From positions 1 through 53,489 of the IMG/VR virus record IMGVR_UViG_3300020438_000056: 53,489 bases of DNA, one strand, 5' to 3'. Below are positions 11,225 to 22,217 of this stretch, one piece after another (position 1 is the stretch's first letter; each line of letters opens with the position of its first letter). The position numbers were made by a program, and so were the translations under genes. Origin of the DNA: a virus. A model generated the notes under the pieces. It was given only the letters and a program-made list of their open reading frames with translations. It was not told the DNA's origin and did no database searches.

Positions 11225-11565
11225 CAAGTCATCTCCATTTCAATAGTAAAGGTCAAAGTATCAGCCGAAGCCAACACTCCTGTATTCGTGAAGGTAACTC
11301 GGCTCAATAGTGTATCGTCTGAAGCCTTGAATATTCCTAGTTCTGCTACACCTTCATTACCTATTTCAGAACCAGTAAACTCAGCAACCCAAGACATAGT
11401 TCCACTTGCTCTATTAACAGAAGGAACGACTGTCTTCTCTGCTACAAAAGAGTCTAATTTTAAATCAGAAAAAGAAGTAGGAGAACCACCTGTTCCTATT
11501 TTCACTTTAGTATATTGTGCTACAATGTAGTCTGCTACATCTAATAATCCGTTTACTGGTATCAT
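11224..11565 (-). CDS. Small baseplate / tail-tip protein (113 aa)
   Basis: This 113-residue protein lies between the hub-like protein and the giant fibre and shares its stop with the fibre start. It contains VAELGIFKASDDTLLSRVTF and a β-strand C-terminus (TLTFTIEMEM). That arrangement is familiar from short phage tail proteins that sit next to fibres and probably connect fibre to baseplate. The N-terminus DVADYIVAQYTKVKIGTGG is also of that type. There is no signal peptide or membrane segment. The structural role is inferred from the C-terminal pattern and the neighbourhood, and the precise position in the tail is unknown. Confidence 0.6.
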   Translation of the reverse strand: MIPVNGLLDVADYIVAQYTKVKIGTGGSPTSFSDLKLDSFVAEKTVVPSVNRASGTMSWVAEFTGSEIGNEGVAELGIFKASDDTLLSRVTFTNTGVLASADTLTFTIEMEMT

Positions 11566-11576
11566 ATTATATCTCC

Positions 11577-14500
11577 TTAATCGTAAAATCTATTCTTGTA
11601 TTCCTTCTTTATCGCACTTATTCCAGTAGAGGTTGTTTCAAACCCAACTGTTTCACTGAAACCAAACACATCATCGAAACCCATGTTAGCATTCAGTGTC
11701 TCCCCCACTACCTTATACTCTATGGAAGAAACTCTTAACTTCAAGTTATCGAATATTGAATTGCTACTTGTTGCCGAAACAGAGTCAACTGTTAGTAAGT
11801 GTGAAGTATCATTTCTACTCGCTTCAGTAATTTCTGATAATCTTTCTGCAATGCCTTTACTATATGTACCAACTGTCATTGTTAGTATCATACCTAGTAC
11901 GTTTTCTATTTCAAATATTACATATTCACCATAAGGTATGTTATAAGTTGGGAAGTCTAGTACTACTATATCACCTGCTTCTAATAATTCAAATCCTTCT
12001 TTGTTAATTTGTAATGTTATCTTTCTTGCTTCTCCACTGTGAAGTTGTAGTTTTTTACTTGCTTCTATCATTGCTTCTTCTTGTGTTTTAATAGTGGAAT
12101 CATTTACTGTTAGTGTTTTTGTATTACCAACCTTATTACTAACCATTGTATGGGAAACACCGTCTCCATTAACAACTACTTTACTTACTTTATCAAAGAG
12201 AGAAGTGTTATTTTGTATTGGTTCTATTCCTGCTAGATTCTCAAACTTAATCTGTTTTATTTTCAGACCCGTTTTATCATCAGAGTCTCTAAATATTATT
12301 TTCTTTCCTTTTATTTTATAGTCCAAACCTTTCTTATTAGTCAAGGAATTAATTGCCCCATACAAATCTGTATTATTAAATGTCAAATTAGTAACGAATG
12401 TTTTTTTGTTGTATTTTATGATAGCAGAATATTGAGGAGGAGAATAGTATTTTCCACCGGAAGCGAAGGTTATTGTTTGGTTATTTATTGATAGTATCTT
12501 ACCGATTAAATGTCCTTCTTGAGTGTATATTACATCTCCACTATCCAAACCAACTACACTTTCTAAACAGACAACTGTATTTGTTCCATTACTATTTACT
12601 ATGTTAGTGGTAAATACAGAAGTACTCTTTGTTTCATCATATTCCAATCCTGCATTTTTTACTATGTTTGCTAACTCAGTATCAATATTAGAACCAATAT
12701 CATATGTAGTTCCAATGTAGCATCTTTTTACATTTTGTAATTTAGGTTTCTTACCTATTGTAACATCAAATATTTCACCACAAGATACCACCCCATTGCC
12801 TGTTAGTTTACCATCATAGGTCAATACTAAACATGGCTCAGTTGCTTTACTTGTTTTCTTTGGTCTTGTAAGCGATACTGTAAAATCTACTTGTTGTTTA
12901 TTATTACCATCAGTAACATGAGTGGTTATTATATCACCTTCTGAGAATAACCCTATATCATTTCTAATAGCACTTGTAGTAGTTCTACATTCAATAAATG
13001 GATTATCTGCTACAATAGTACTATCAATATCTAATCTTAGATACATTGAGTAAACTCCTTCTTGGTAGTATTTATTTTCATTAGCAGATGAAGCATCTTC
13101 AGATGATGATTTACCACTTCTAAAATTGTCTGCAAAAGTATTGTATTTTATTCCTGTATCGTTCATTACATTAAACTCTATTTTATTTGGAGTTTCGTCA
13201 AAAGTTCTTTCTGCTATTTTCATTAGTCTGTATTTAGCACCATTATTTGATGTATCAATTGCAGTATCAAAAGTCAATTCGTGTTTTTCCCAAGAAAGTG
13301 TTCCTGTTAAACTAGGGGCAGTAACATTATGGTTTGTTATTTTAGCCATAAACTTAGGAACACCATGATGTCTTGCACTTTTTAGTGTTGAACCATCTAC
13401 TAACTCTTCCGATACAATATAATATCCTGTTAAGTCAGGCATAAATGATAACCAAGTATGTGGTTTATTAGAGTGAGTTAAGTTGTCACCTAAAGTAAAA
13501 GTTATTGTTTTATTACTATTTGAATAAACTACTCCATCTAAGTAACCTGAAATAGATTTAGCAGTTAAATCAAATGTTGGTTTAATTATCATTTGTGGAC
13601 AAAACATCATCCCTGTATTATTATTGCTAGTACTAGTAATAGCCGTCAACGCATGTGTTGTTTTTCGATATGCAAGAGCGTCATTGAACTTACGACTAGA
13701 TAGTTTAGTTAAAGGATATAGTTTACTTTTTGTTCCTAAAAGTGAAGCCTGATAATTGTTAGAAACAGTAGCATAAGCACCATTCAATAGGAATCTTCCT
13801 GTTTCTGTATTATTAAATTGCCACAATCTTGACGTTTGAGTGTGTTGTTCCTGTCCTGCTGTCCCATAAATAGTACTTCCACCAAATGTACTTTGACTAA
13901 AATTAGTAAATGTAGATTCTGCGGCCAAAGATAAGGGCGCACTTGATAGTGATATATCTAAACCAACATTACTTAAGTTGTCAGTAGACGGAATCCAATC
14001 TTTAAACAATCCAATACAATTATCATAAACATGTGTTCTACCTACACCTAATGAATTATAATCAGTTGGAGTTTTTGTATGTCCATGTCCATATGATTTT
14101 GCAATCATAGCAGAAATCACCCTAGACATATGTAGCAATTTTCTATAACTGTCAGTATTCAAAGCAGTAGTGTTATCATCATCCCAACCATCAATAGAAT
14201 GAAAAGGAGAATATCTCATATCTCGGTTGTTATTACTAGTCTTTTCAGGAGGGTCTTTATTTTCGGCTATGATAGGTAAAATAATGTTCATCGGGTCATA
14301 GTCAGTATCATCTCTCAACATCTGATGAGAAAAGGAATCAGTAGTAATATTTGGGCGCATAAGCCAAGCAGTATGAAATCTGATATTACGGTAATTATTT
14401 TGTCTATCAACAAAGTAAGATTCGGGGAAAGAAGAACCGTCTAAATCAGCGTCTCTAGTAGTTAAGCCATCTAAACTGTAATCAGGAGCAGAGAATAATC

Positions 14501-17500
14501 TGAATGTTTCAACTCCAAAAAACGGATGTCCATTACTAGAGTCACCATAAGGCCATGTGTATCCTGAAAACTTTAGAGTATCATTAGCACTTGTTATAGA
14601 TAGATTATTTTTAGAAAATCCTTCCTTGGCACTAACTGCTGCTAAACCACCATATTCATTACTATCTAGTATAAAATCACCATCTGCGGTTTCTTCGCTA
14701 CTAGCATAACCGCTATTTAGTAAAGATAACTTGTAGTACATATCCCCATCAGTATCGTCACTGTCTAATTGACTATCAGTTAAATTAACTATACTTGGTC
14801 TTGTTATCATGTGATAATCAAAATAAGGTACGGCAGGTATTTCATTCGAGGAACGTAATGATTCAAAATCAATTGGATTAAAGTGCCAATCAAATGTAGC
14901 CTCAACTAACCTTATTATTCCCCATCTTTTCATTTCGGCAGTGTTTTTACCACTCCCTTTGATAACCCCAGTTTCAAAATTAATGTCTCGTTTTAATGAT
15001 TGTGCAGTTACACCATCATATAGTTGATGTGAGGTTTTATTTGTGCTTTTAGAGGCTTCACTTTCATATATTATACCAAACGTTCCATATGATTTAGAAT
15101 GAGCAAACATGCTGTTGTGTCTTAATTTAGATGAAGGATAAATATCTCCTGTCGCTAATAATTCATATGGTAATGTTCTAGGGTCTATTTGTTCAAATGC
15201 TGAATATAAAATATCTACTTCATACGGTTTATTGCTAGGGTCATCCCAATATACTAAATCTAATGGGGCTGTTCTTGGTAATGGAGCAGTAGCATGGTAA
15301 TACGATGATAAGTGAGTCCATCCATCTAATGTATTACTACCAAGTTTAGGCTTACTTGTTGACGTAGCAGATAATGTAGTAAGAGTACCATCTGCTTTAA
15401 CACCATATCCTACTGCATATCCTTGTATTGCTTGAGGTTTTTTACCTACATTATAGATACTATCATGTGTTCTTGTTAAACCTCCCTCATTTATAGTCTG
15501 CAAATCCCAATATCTAATGGTTTCAGAAGGGGTTATATTCCCTCCAACCTCAAAATTATTATTGAGTCTATGAATAAAACCACCCGATTCTATGTTATTA
15601 TTAACCAAATACAAGTTAGTATTTCCTCTATCATCAAGGCTATTTATCTCTACTCGACCCAATACCATTGGGAATAAAGGAGCAATTTCTAATACTGTTG
15701 AAGCAGAGTGTTGCTCAGTAATTCTAACTACATCAAACATTTCAGAGTTAACTGACATAATATCACTCTTAGTAATATCCACACCGTTTTCATTTCCTAT
15801 TGTAAATGCAAAAATTGAGTCCTCGGTTGATATTGATTTAGGGGCAGATATATCATATCCAAGAGTATTGCCTGTTTTTGTAGAATCATCATTAGAAGAT
15901 AATTGTAATGTAGTGTAATTAAAACTAGCAGTATAACCAATATCTAATCCTGATTTAAATGAAAGTCCTTTTTCACTAATAGAAGTAAAGTCACCAAACC
16001 CAACACTATCAGTAGGATTACTTTGTAAGGCTTTAGTCCCTGTTATAGAATTAATCTGATTTGAACCATATGGATTGTATGTTTTAAGTGTGTCATTTTC
16101 AGAAGTAGTTAGTGCTTGGTCTGTTAGTGTTATTGTCCATTCATGGTCGCCACCACCTCCGTTATATGAAGAACTAGCAACTTCGCCTATCAAATCATTA
16201 GTGTGATTAAACAATAGTGAATATTTAGCGAAGGAATCAGAAGGAACTGGGTTTTCATCATCTAGTTCAATTGTTATTGTCTTACCACTGATAGTAAGAT
16301 TATCAACATTAGTAATTGGAGATACTGTGAGTAAAGGTGGTAAAGAAGTTTTAATTACATCACTAAATTGTGTTAATGTTTTATTTATTGTATCTCCTAA
16401 TAACTTAGAACTATCATCTCTACCTGATATCTTAAAACTTGTAAATCCACTTTCTGTTTTAATATCAATATCTTCTACTTCACCACTAAAGACTTCATCT
16501 GTAATAGAATAAGAACCATTATAGTAATATGGAATATCAGCAGAAACTGTTGATTTTTGATATAACGTCTTATTAGGATTCTTTAATTTAGCATATTTAT
16601 TATTCTTATCAGCATAATCTATTTCTAATGCATGACTATTATATTTTAATGGTGTCATAGTAGATAGGTGCATTCTACTATCCGTTCTTTGCACCGCTAC
16701 ATTATCCATAGTTAAAGTCTGAAATACTCCTCCGGTAGTTATCTTAGCAACTGTATCTGATTCAAACTCAAAATTAAGAACTCCTGAATAGGGCATTACA
16801 AACATGGTTTTACCTAGTATTTCTATATCAGGGTCAGGTGTATTTAGGTTGTCTGAACCAACCCAAGATGAAGCACTAGTTAACTTGTAATCTTTAATTG
16901 TAATAGTTTGAGCATTATCAGAAGACTTGTTGGTAATACTATGCACAACAAAATGATAATCTCCTACCTCAATAATATCGTTTACTGATAGCATATGGTG
17001 TAAATCTATTTCTGTTGGGATATCATATAATGTAAGAGCATTATATGATGTCTTATTTAGATATCCTTCTATCTTCTTTTTAGTGAACTTACCATTAAAT
17101 AGATTATTTCTTAGTTTTAACACATCTCCTTCTCTAATTTTTAGATGTTGAAGTCCACTATTATCCATAAGAGTAATATGAGCCATTTTAGTCAACTTGT
17201 TTTTAGGACTATTCAATGACTTACTTTGTATAGGCTCAATTTTATTATTCTTGTATTCTGCTTTTTCAAAAGTAATGTATCTATTTGGCCCAGTTAAACC
17301 ACCATCAATACTGTTAGCAGTAGGAGTGAGTAAATCGTTTGCCTGTCTTTTCATTTTAACAAAGGCACTATCCCATTTTGTTGCATCAAAAGAAGAATTA
17401 CTAGTATTGCTATCAGTAGTCTTATGAGCATCTACTAATGTTGCGAGTATTTTGCTTCTTCCCAAACTCGGTATTGTGTTAGAAAACTTTGATTCAGTTC

Positions 17501-18929
17501 TAAATACTACATTTTGTATAGTCTTACCGATTTTTATTTTTTCTCCACTTGTACCTACTGTACCAACATTTACGGTGAATGTTGCTCCGTGTACAGCCAC
17601 TGAAAGTGCGTTGCCTGAACTATACCCAGTACCTCCATTAGCAATAGCAATACTAGTAAAAGAATGTACGCCTAATCCTGAATCATATGCTACTGTAATA
17701 TTAAATGTAGCACCATTTCCATCTCCTCCTGTCGAGGAATAGGTGTTAGTTCCAGCACCTCCTGTTAAACTACCTGATTGTGAAGTTGATGCTATTGACA
17801 GTACAGCATTCGAACCTGCGGTAAAAGAACTTAAACTAATTCTAGAATAATCAATTTTAAATTGTCCTGCTGTTCCTGTCTTTTCTTTAATATTACCAAT
17901 ATAATTATTATTAGAATCAAAAATAGATTGTCCTTCAATTAATTTATTTAGGTCAGTATTACCATTTGTTAAATGAAATGTCTGAGAAGTAGTATTGGCA
18001 TATTGGGTGTGAGCAGAATAAATATCAACATTTAATTCTGTTCCATAAGCCCACCATCTCTCAGATGTAACATTATACTTCTCACAAAAATCTAATTGAT
18101 TATCTTCATCTAACCTATCATTATAGAAATAAAATAGTGGTCTAATGGCTCTTACTGTAACATCATACTTATCAGTGGCTAAGTCTGAATCTCCTCTTAA
18201 GCCATAACTGACTGCAACAACTGATGTATCTGTTTTAGCCGTTCCTTTGTATATTTCAAAATTAGAATTAATAGGAACTGCTGTTGGGTATTTAGGCTCA
18301 AACTCTAATCCATCACCAAACTCATCAAACGATGTTATTCTAGTTATTCTAGCAAAGTGTGGTCTAATGTTATTCCTACTTTCAGTGTCTAAAGTACTTA
18401 CTAATGAAGTACTATGAGAATCTTTATTTCCTGTGAGGTCGGGATTGATTAGAATAAAATAATCATAGTTATCAATATCTAAACCTATTACACCACCCGA
18501 AGGATAATTAGAAGTATCATATTTGAACTTACTATTATTTACACTAGTATCATTGCTATTTGAATCATATACTTTTATTTTATACGAATTAGTTTCATCT
18601 CTGTTTTTAGCATAAGTGCTTAATGAAGTATTAGTTGGATATATCCGATTCACAATTAAACTAGCATCATCGTTTGATACACCACCACTATGAGGAGCAT
18701 TTCGTATTTCAATAAAGTTAGCAGAATCAACCCAACTAAGACCTGTTGTTGAGTTTTCATATCCTATTTGAGTTGCTTTAAATTGAGGATTAACTGAAAC
18801 ATCTGAAAAAGCATCACTACTAACAAACTCATTTCTTTTATCATCATAATCACTAGTTATGTCAGTATCTTTTTTACCTACATTAATGGGATAAAACATC
18901 CTACCAGTTGTAGGGTTTGCCGCACCCAT
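11577..18929 (-). CDS. Very large baseplate hub / tail-tip protein (2450 aa)
   Basis: The ATG at 18929 directly follows the stop of the LamG-like gene and is preceded by GGTGAG. The C-terminal ~350 residues resemble the hub fold of late-control gene D / gp27 type or the N-domain of siphovirus tail-tip proteins: a section NLTFNNTDLYGAINSLT, then LDYKIKGKKIIFRD, followed by ITLQINKEGFELLEAGDIVV and a β-barrel end. Around residues 390-470 lies a Gly/Ser-rich GGTGYSSGNAL-type repeat common in marine phage tail proteins. The middle is β-rich and unassigned. At 2450 residues it is several times longer than a typical hub, so it probably fuses hub, adhesin and perhaps carbohydrate-binding modules. 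No lysozyme or peptidase active site could be recognised by eye. Confidence 0.65.
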   Translation of the reverse strand: MGAANPTTGRMFYPINVGKKDTDITSDYDDKRNEFVSSDAFSDVSVNPQFKATQIGYENSTTGLSWVDSANFIEIRNAPHSGGVSNDDASLIVNRIYPTNTSLSTYAKNRDETNSYKIKVYDSNSNDTSVNNSKFKYDTSNYPSGGVIGLDIDNYDYFILINPDLTGNKDSHSTSLVSTLDTESRNNIRPHFARITRITSFDEFGDGLEFEPKYPTAVPINSNFEIYKGTAKTDTSVVAVSYGLRGDSDLATDKYDVTVRAIRPLFYFYNDRLDEDNQLDFCEKYNVTSERWWAYGTELNVDIYSAHTQYANTTSQTFHLTNGNTDLNKLIEGQSIFDSNNNYIGNIKEKTGTAGQFKIDYSRISLSSFTAGSNAVLSIASTSQSGSLTGGAGTNTYSSTGGDGNGATFNITVAYDSGLGVHSFTSIAIANGGTGYSSGNALSVAVHGATFTVNVGTVGTSGEKIKIGKTIQNVVFRTESKFSNTIPSLGRSKILATLVDAHKTTDSNTSNSSFDATKWDSAFVKMKRQANDLLTPTANSIDGGLTGPNRYITFEKAEYKNNKIEPIQSKSLNSPKNKLTKMAHITLMDNSGLQHLKIREGDVLKLRNNLFNGKFTKKKIEGYLNKTSYNALTLYDIPTEIDLHHMLSVNDIIEVGDYHFVVHSITNKSSDNAQTITIKDYKLTSASSWVGSDNLNTPDPDIEILGKTMFVMPYSGVLNFEFESDTVAKITTGGVFQTLTMDNVAVQRTDSRMHLSTMTPLKYNSHALEIDYADKNNKYAKLKNPNKTLYQKSTVSADIPYYYNGSYSITDEVFSGEVEDIDIKTESGFTSFKISGRDDSSKLLGDTINKTLTQFSDVIKTSLPPLLTVSPITNVDNLTISGKTITIELDDENPVPSDSFAKYSLLFNHTNDLIGEVASSSYNGGGGDHEWTITLTDQALTTSENDTLKTYNPYGSNQINSITGTKALQSNPTDSVGFGDFTSISEKGLSFKSGLDIGYTASFNYTTLQLSSNDDSTKTGNTLGYDISAPKSISTEDSIFAFTIGNENGVDITKSDIMSVNSEMFDVVRITEQHSASTVLEIAPLFPMVLGRVEINSLDDRGNTNLYLVNNNIESGGFIHRLNNNFEVGGNITPSETIRYWDLQTINEGGLTRTHDSIYNVGKKPQAIQGYAVGYGVKADGTLTTLSATSTSKPKLGSNTLDGWTHLSSYYHATAPLPRTAPLDLVYWDDPSNKPYEVDILYSAFEQIDPRTLPYELLATGDIYPSSKLRHNSMFAHSKSYGTFGIIYESEASKSTNKTSHQLYDGVTAQSLKRDINFETGVIKGSGKNTAEMKRWGIIRLVEATFDWHFNPIDFESLRSSNEIPAVPYFDYHMITRPSIVNLTDSQLDSDDTDGDMYYKLSLLNSGYASSEETADGDFILDSNEYGGLAAVSAKEGFSKNNLSITSANDTLKFSGYTWPYGDSSNGHPFFGVETFRLFSAPDYSLDGLTTRDADLDGSSFPESYFVDRQNNYRNIRFHTAWLMRPNITTDSFSHQMLRDDTDYDPMNIILPIIAENKDPPEKTSNNNRDMRYSPFHSIDGWDDDNTTALNTDSYRKLLHMSRVISAMIAKSYGHGHTKTPTDYNSLGVGRTHVYDNCIGLFKDWIPSTDNLSNVGLDISLSSAPLSLAAESTFTNFSQSTFGGSTIYGTAGQEQHTQTSRLWQFNNTETGRFLLNGAYATVSNNYQASLLGTKSKLYPLTKLSSRKFNDALAYRKTTHALTAITSTSNNNTGMMFCPQMIIKPTFDLTAKSISGYLDGVVYSNSNKTITFTLGDNLTHSNKPHTWLSFMPDLTGYYIVSEELVDGSTLKSARHHGVPKFMAKITNHNVTAPSLTGTLSWEKHELTFDTAIDTSNNGAKYRLMKIAERTFDETPNKIEFNVMNDTGIKYNTFADNFRSGKSSSEDASSANENKYYQEGVYSMYLRLDIDSTIVADNPFIECRTTTSAIRNDIGLFSEGDIITTHVTDGNNKQQVDFTVSLTRPKKTSKATEPCLVLTYDGKLTGNGVVSCGEIFDVTIGKKPKLQNVKRCYIGTTYDIGSNIDTELANIVKNAGLEYDETKSTSVFTTNIVNSNGTNTVVCLESVVGLDSGDVIYTQEGHLIGKILSINNQTITFASGGKYYSPPQYSAIIKYNKKTFVTNLTFNNTDLYGAINSLTNKKGLDYKIKGKKIIFRDSDDKTGLKIKQIKFENLAGIEPIQNNTSLFDKVSKVVVNGDGVSHTMVSNKVGNTKTLTVNDSTIKTQEEAMIEASKKLQLHSGEARKITLQINKEGFELLEAGDIVVLDFPTYNIPYGEYVIFEIENVLGMILTMTVGTYSKGIAERLSEITEASRNDTSHLLTVDSVSATSSNSIFDNLKLRVSSIEYKVVGETLNANMGFDDVFGFSETVGFETTSTGISAIKKEYKNRFYD

Positions 18930-20042
18930 TTACTCACCAAACCTGTAATAAAACAATATGTTACTATAACTTGGAGAAAGTGTTTTGGTTGTAGATAGAT
19001 TTGGAGCATTACCACTATGCATTGCTATTTCATATATTTCACCATAAAACTGTTCACTAGCAGAAGACCCTTTTCCTATTTTACAATCACTAGGATGTAA
19101 TGTTACATTAGACTCTAAATGTTGTGTTGATACTTGTAATGAATTATCAAGATATATTTCTGCGGCATGTTTTAGATAAGTAAAAGATATCTTATACATT
19201 TGGTCTAAATATAATGCTTCCTTCAATTGGGAGTAATAAACAGTAGTGCTACTTTGGGCTTTATCCATTGTTATTACTCCTGCACCACTACCCGACAAAA
19301 TATTTGTACCGACTACTTTACCGATAGAAACTCCTGAACTATTAAACAACTCTGTTCCTTTGCCAACTAGATTGATATTACTAGCAGTTCCTAATGTTAA
19401 AGTAGAGGCTGTACCATTACCAGTAGCAGTATCCAATTTAGTTAGAGAAGTAGTATTACCTACATAATACCCATAAGGGTCATAATAACCTGTTAGTTTA
19501 TTCTCTGCTTTAATCACTGTATCCGTTTCTAAGGTTTGAAAAGTTCCATTTGTTGATTTGAACTTGGCTACTATTTTATATTCGGCGGGTTGATTATAAC
19601 TATTATCAGTAGTATTTTCTAAATATAATTGTACATTAGTATTATGAAATATCATTAACTTATTTGGAGAACTAGTATATTTTGTAGTAGAAGACGTTCC
19701 TAATATACTAGTACTTTCATATGTACTTGCTCTACTACTAAGCGAATCACTCGGATATGGAGGAGTTTTAGTAGAATCTAATACCCCGAACTCAGCGTTT
19801 CCATGTCTAGCAGAACCATTTACGTCATATGGCGTAATAATACATTCAATAGTAAATGCCCCTGTATTATCCCAAGGGTTTCTATTTCTTACATCAGAAA
19901 TAGTATTAGCAGTAGGAGTACCAACATTATCGCTTGATGGTTCTACTTGAGTAACAGATATGTCATAATCTAGATTTAGATAGCCGCTTGACAGAAGAGG
20001 AAAGACTAGTTTGTATGGACTACCTACATATGCGTTAACCAT
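18930..20042 (-). CDS. Concanavalin/LamG-like tail protein (370 aa)
   Basis: The protein has the character of a concanavalin-A-like jelly roll: FTIECIITPYDV near residue 55, then after a central insert YKISFTYLKHAAEIYLDN, CKIGKGS and GEIYEIAMHSG, ending NILFYYRFGE. Such domains bind carbohydrates or mediate protein contacts in phage tails. The central part (about residues 200-270) carries a small β-insert with GVSIGKVVGTNIL that resembles inserts in the neighbouring hub protein. It lies between a distal tail protein and the hub, which supports a baseplate or tail-tip location. Ligand unknown. Confidence 0.6.
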   Translation of the reverse strand: MVNAYVGSPYKLVFPLLSSGYLNLDYDISVTQVEPSSDNVGTPTANTISDVRNRNPWDNTGAFTIECIITPYDVNGSARHGNAEFGVLDSTKTPPYPSDSLSSRASTYESTSILGTSSTTKYTSSPNKLMIFHNTNVQLYLENTTDNSYNQPAEYKIVAKFKSTNGTFQTLETDTVIKAENKLTGYYDPYGYYVGNTTSLTKLDTATGNGTASTLTLGTASNINLVGKGTELFNSSGVSIGKVVGTNILSGSGAGVITMDKAQSSTTVYYSQLKEALYLDQMYKISFTYLKHAAEIYLDNSLQVSTQHLESNVTLHPSDCKIGKGSSASEQFYGEIYEIAMHSGNAPNLSTTKTLSPSYSNILFYYRFGE

Positions 20043-20052
20043 TTCTAATCCC

Positions 20053-20742
20053 TCAATCTAAGAAGTTATCCGCTATCACCTTTGCTTCCTCAAACTCCAA
20101 TTGGAATTGTACAGATGGAAACTCCTGTCCTGAAACTGTTGTTGAAAATGAACGAATAAATCCTGTAATTCCTAGAGTAGCAGAATCTGTATCAGTAGAA
20201 TTATATGGAGTAAAATATGCTTTACCTCCACTAACAGCCGCAGTAAAGTCATTATCATATTCTCTGTTCTTCCATGACCAAGGTATTAACTTACAATCAT
20301 TCAAATCAGTATTCTCATTAGTATTTGCATGATATTCAAAATCATGGTTAACTCTACTTGGGATTAAGATAACAATCTTGTTTATATTTTGGTCATCTTG
20401 AAACGTACTAGCATCAACATAAGAATGAATTAACTGTGCTAATTCAAAAGAAGTGAATCTTCTTGCCTTTGATTCCCCATCTTCTGTTTTCTTTTTAGTG
20501 ATAGTTTGGTCAACTAATATTCCTGTTACACTAACAGTTTTCTGAGCCATACCAATATCCATAGCCAAATTAAGAGACTCACCTCTTACTGCTCCTGAGA
20601 ATGGTACTCCTAGATTCATTACTGTTTTACTTGTTGATACTGTTAAGTCACTAGCAAGTAAAGAGATTCTATTCTCTTGACCACTACCAAACTCATTCCT
20701 TCTTTGTAGTTCTAAGAAGACTCTATAATTTGGGTCAACCAT
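20053..20742 (-). CDS. Distal tail / baseplate protein (229-230 aa)
   Basis: The ATG at 20742 overlaps the tape-measure stop (TGATG) and follows GGGGAGA; a GTG one codon upstream is an alternative. The sequence is mixed α/β with KTVSVTGILVDQTI near residue 75 and a C-terminal strand region FPSVQFQLEFEEAKV. Position immediately after the tape measure and before the LamG-like and hub proteins is the usual place for distal tail or baseplate-initiator proteins. No catalytic motif is seen. Assignment rests on synteny and general appearance. Confidence 0.5.
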   Translation of the reverse strand: MVDPNYRVFLELQRRNEFGSGQENRISLLASDLTVSTSKTVMNLGVPFSGAVRGESLNLAMDIGMAQKTVSVTGILVDQTITKKKTEDGESKARRFTSFELAQLIHSYVDASTFQDDQNINKIVILIPSRVNHDFEYHANTNENTDLNDCKLIPWSWKNREYDNDFTAAVSGGKAYFTPYNSTDTDSATLGITGFIRSFSTTVSGQEFPSVQFQLEFEEAKVIADNFLD

Positions 20743-22217
20743 CACAATCTCCCCGTAGTATGTGCTGTTCTATTCATCTTTAGATTAATTTCTCTAGCAA
20801 CCTTATTTGCTATATCTCGTATCTCTGCATCAGAAGCACCAACTCTACCATTAACATGAACGTGTATGTTACTTCCTGCCATTCTTCTACTTTCAGCGTT
20901 AGAGTGTACTCTTGCTCCTGAAGGTAATCTAACTAGTTCAGGCCCACGTTCTCCAACTAAAGCCATACCACCACTACTTACTCCACCATTAGCAAAGGAA
21001 GCAAGACCACCACCAAGAGATGCACCTGCACCCTGAATATCGTTACCAAAACCTTTGATTGCTCTACCACCTAAACTTGATGGTATTTTACCACCAATAA
21101 ACTTGACAATACCACCAATAACCGTGAATATTCCTTTTAGTAATAAAGAAAGCATTGTTTGTAGAGTTCTTAGAAGTATTCCTATCAAACCATTCATCAT
21201 CTTAATAAATCCATCTTGTAGTTTCTTACCATCACCACCAAATGCTCCTTGAAACATCATAAAGACTCCTGTCAATGCTTCTTTTATATTAGCAAGTATC
21301 TTACCAAACAAACCAAATTGTTCTTCAAACTTTTTGAATCTTGTACCTAATTTCATTTTCTTTATTATAAATATTAATAGTGCGATACCTGTAACTATTA
21401 ATACTAATCCTATCATTGCTTTTCCTAAGAACGCAAGACCTACAACAAAGAATTGTCCTATCTTTCCTGCTATTGGCCCAAGTTTTTTACCAAGATTAGC
21501 GAATGCAGTTTTTGCTCTACCCTTTATGTCACCTCTTTGACTTTCATTGCGAAGAAAAGACATTTTACCAAAAGTACCACTCATCCCAATATCCATAAGT
21601 CCTCCTCCTCCTTTTACTAAATGCCTACCAAAACCTGTTGTTTTAAACTGCTTTGCACTATCTTTGAAATAATTCATAATACCTCCTTTTCCTTCGCTGT
21701 CTGCTGTAAAACCTCCTTTAAGAAAATCTCTTGTAGCGTTAGGTATTAGTGATTTTAATATTGCTTTTTTAACACTTTTTTGAGCCTTTTTAATTCTTTC
21801 ATCAGCCATATCCCAATACTTACTGTATTGTTCTGCGGGGTCAACCCCTTTAATACCGCTAAACATGTTATACAGAGGGTCATTCTCTAATGCTTTACCA
21901 CCATCAATCAGTAATTTTCTAGCCTTTTGTATATCTTTTAATGAATCAGCCAGTTTGAGATTTGCTTCAATTGACTCTATTGTTGATTTAGTTGCTTCTT
22001 CTTGTCTTTTGTGCATAACGTTAATAATATTTCCAACCGCACGAATCTGATTCTGAACTCTCCACATTCCTGTTCCTGAAAGAATACGGCTGATAATATT
22101 CCATTCCTGACTGCTTCTAGCAAGTTCACCAAAGGCTTCACCTGTTCTAGTTATAGAAGTATTAGCCCTATCGAATGCTAGGCTTAATTTAGAAAGGTCT
22201 TGAGCCGTGTCTGTCAT
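20742..22217 (-). CDS. Tail tape measure protein (491 aa)
   Basis: The N-terminal ~160 residues are helical and probably coiled coil. A strong hydrophobic segment at about residues 255-290 (GLAFLGKAMIGLVLIVTGIA and following) is the membrane-seeking region typical of tape measures. The C-terminal part has the hallmark ALVGERGPELVRLPSGARVH, seen at the ends of many tape-measure proteins, followed by a short helical tail. The start at 22217 overlaps the preceding frameshift ORF by 29 bases. By the rule of roughly 1.5 Å per residue it would set a short tail of about 70-75 nm. Confident from motif, location after the chaperones and membrane segment. Confidence 0.88.
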   Translation of the reverse strand: MTDTAQDLSKLSLAFDRANTSITRTGEAFGELARSSQEWNIISRILSGTGMWRVQNQIRAVGNIINVMHKRQEEATKSTIESIEANLKLADSLKDIQKARKLLIDGGKALENDPLYNMFSGIKGVDPAEQYSKYWDMADERIKKAQKSVKKAILKSLIPNATRDFLKGGFTADSEGKGGIMNYFKDSAKQFKTTGFGRHLVKGGGGLMDIGMSGTFGKMSFLRNESQRGDIKGRAKTAFANLGKKLGPIAGKIGQFFVVGLAFLGKAMIGLVLIVTGIALLIFIIKKMKLGTRFKKFEEQFGLFGKILANIKEALTGVFMMFQGAFGGDGKKLQDGFIKMMNGLIGILLRTLQTMLSLLLKGIFTVIGGIVKFIGGKIPSSLGGRAIKGFGNDIQGAGASLGGGLASFANGGVSSGGMALVGERGPELVRLPSGARVHSNAESRRMAGSNIHVHVNGRVGASDAEIRDIANKVAREINLKMNRTAHTTGRL

